Shown here: piece after piece, positions 5,802-6,710 of the stretch
Layout: each line of letters starts with the position of its first letter
How positions within the stretch are numbered: position 1 is the stretch's first letter
From: Syntrophobacterales bacterium
GTDB taxonomy: Bacteria; Desulfobacterota; Syntrophorhabdia; Syntrophorhabdales; WCHB1-27
Reading direction: 5' to 3'
DNA length: 6,710 bases
NCBI GenBank assembly: GCA_017881765.1
Contig: JADGQN010000264.1
Span: forward strand, 1 to 6,710
Position numbers and translations under genes: made by a program
The notes under the pieces: model-generated
Told to the model about the DNA's origin: nothing
The model's database searches: none
What the model saw: the letters and a program-made list of their open reading frames with translations, nothing else

Positions 5802-5839
5802 GGGTACCCGGTCGTGCACGACCTCCTTCGTGGGTACCC
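5802..5839. promoter_or_regulatory. Palindrome cluster in the divergent promoter region, possible activator site
   Basis: Two GGGTACCC boxes (5802-5809 and 5832-5839), 30 bp centre to centre, flank a perfect 14-bp palindrome GGTCGTGCACGACC (5810-5823). Measured from the inferred start at about 5749, the cluster spans roughly -53 to -90, on the near side of the range used by sigma-54 activators. GTGCAC recurs at 5871-5876 within GTGCACGTGC. GGGTACCC also occurs twice in the 2598-2756 repeat region, so this may be part of a repeat family instead of an operator. Confidence 0.4.
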
Positions 5840-5944
5840 CGACCCGGCACAGCTCGTCGTCCCTTTCGCAGTGCACGTGCCATGCCATTCGTCCCAGGGC
5901 CTGGCTGCTATTATGAGGCCGTTAATATATCCGATAACTACTCT

Positions 5945-5950
5945 GGGGGA
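5945..5950 (+). promoter_or_regulatory. Ribosome binding site of the HDOD gene
   Basis: GGGGGA lies 7 nt before ATG 5958. An AT-rich stretch (TTAATATAT, 5922-5930) just upstream could be part of a -10 region, but no convincing -35 was seen. Confidence 0.5.
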
Positions 5951-5957
5951 AAGAAGC

Positions 5958-6710
5958 ATGGCCAAAGCAGATTTCGATGGCACCGCATTTTTGGAAACGC
6001 TCAATGAGAATCATGTCCTCCCTTCCCTCTCTCCCGTCGTCGCAGCCCTCATTGAGCTCGCGGCGAATGATGAGAGCTCGGTCGGGCAGATCGCCGATCT
6101 GATTGCCAAGGACCCTTCTTTGACCGCACGCATCCTGAAGCTCGCCAACAGTGCCTTCTTCCAATCCCGTTACTCGGCCGGCACCGCGCTCCAGGCGATC
6201 ACCAGGATCGGCGTTCACCACACGCGCCTCTTTGCACTCTCTGTCTCGCTTAAAGATGCGTTTCCCTTGAAGCGGGAAGGGCCCATCGACTATGGGCGCT
6301 TCTGGCGCCTTTGTCTGTACCAGGGTCTTCTGTCGCGTTGGCTCGCTCATACGCTGAAAACAGGCGATCCGGAGGAGGCCTTCACGGCGGGCCTCACGCT
6401 AGAGATCGGGCTTCTCGTTCTCGTCCGTGCGTGCCCTGATGACGCAAGAATGAACCTCAGTTATCCCCTCGCATCCACCCTTACCGCGGAGAAAGAGTTA
6501 TACGGCGTCCACCATCGTCAGATCGGAGAGGCCCTTCTCAGGTCATGGAGGTTTCCGGAGCGTATCGTGGCTTGCCAGCAATCGTTTGTTTTCAGGGAGA
6601 ACGGGGCGGAGTTGCCCGAACTCGCACGGATCTGCGCGATGGCAGGAGAACTGTCAGCTATCATTTGTGAGCCGCAAGCAGACCTTAGCGAAATGTTTGA
6701 CAGCGTCGAG
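5958..6710 (+). CDS. HDOD-domain signalling protein with degenerate HD site, 3' end outside window
   Basis: 251 residues are present from ATG 5958, and the frame is open to the window end. Residues ~18-215 match the HDOD domain: LPSLSPVVAALIELA (21-35), QIADLIAKDPSLTARILKLANSAFF (44-68), TALQAITRIGV (76-86) and AFTAGLTLEIGLLVL (141-155). HDOD proteins are non-catalytic relatives of HD phosphohydrolases that act in signalling, often joined to EAL, GGDEF, PAS or kinase domains. Where an HD hydrolase has His-Asp, this protein has Leu-Glu (148-149), and the later HH position reads FRENG, so no metal-dependent catalysis is expected. Any C-terminal output domain lies beyond the window. The gene is divergent from the selenoprotein operon and shares its 235-bp upstream region, so co-regulation is possible but unproven. 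Confidence 0.85.
   Translation, partial: MAKADFDGTAFLETLNENHVLPSLSPVVAALIELAANDESSVGQIADLIAKDPSLTARILKLANSAFFQSRYSAGTALQAITRIGVHHTRLFALSVSLKDAFPLKREGPIDYGRFWRLCLYQGLLSRWLAHTLKTGDPEEAFTAGLTLEIGLLVLVRACPDDARMNLSYPLASTLTAEKELYGVHHRQIGEALLRSWRFPERIVACQQSFVFRENGAELPELARICAMAGELSAIICEPQADLSEMFDSVE

Noticed and set aside
5735..6004. Minus-strand open frame of 89 residues across the divergent promoter
   Set aside because: It covers the RpoN box, the palindromes and the HDOD start, with no domain or ribosome site.
5922..6350. Minus-strand open frame of 142 residues
   Set aside because: It is the shadow of the HDOD gene, which has clear domain motifs on the plus strand.

Overview
The window looks like chromosomal DNA of an anaerobic or microaerophilic Gram-negative bacterium, most likely a Geobacter-like or syntrophic deltaproteobacterium (Desulfobacterota sensu lato). 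The pointers are a selenoprotein gene, a near-consensus RpoN (-24/-12) promoter, a lipoprotein signal, an HDOD signalling gene and a kinase resembling ScmC of the SynChlorMet cassette. The lineage is inferred from gene content alone.

Plus strand, 1-2563: the 3' part of a thiamine-diphosphate enzyme of the acetolactate synthase large-subunit (IlvX-like) type. It is followed by a membrane protein with a GYF_2 domain, one transmembrane helix, a CAP/SCP domain and a coiled-coil tail. From 2564 to 2810 there is no gene. That stretch holds a ~140-bp element with inverted ends, internal hairpins and a 15-bp tandem duplication, plus a terminator-like hairpin for the converging minus-strand operon.

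Minus strand, 5722 down to 2811: a compact four-gene operon, which is the main interest of the window. The order is an HPr-kinase/ScmC-like P-loop protein, an S26-type serine peptidase with a Ser-His dyad (TGATG overlap with the first gene), a UGSC-family selenolipoprotein (ATGA overlap with the peptidase gene), and a MauE/DoxX-family redox membrane protein with a CGCFG motif. The selenoprotein has an in-frame UGA at codon 131 in a U-G-H-C motif. A hairpin fitting the bacterial SECIS rule lies just downstream, and the frame stays open for another 85 codons. Conventional gene calling would stop at 130 residues and lose the active site. A RpoN promoter with a short leader lies in front of the operon, and behind it is a cluster of palindromes that may be an activator site.

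Plus strand, 5958-6710: a divergent gene for an HDOD-domain protein lacking the HD residues, cut by the window end.

Inferred role of the operon: the selenolipoprotein is exported, lipidated and held in the envelope. MauE/DoxX could exchange electrons or thiol equivalents with its U-x-x-C centre. The kinase-like and peptidase-like proteins may mature an unknown peptide or protein, as suspected for SynChlorMet-type cassettes. No radical SAM enzyme, PqqD homologue or clear precursor peptide lies in the window, so this link is a hypothesis.
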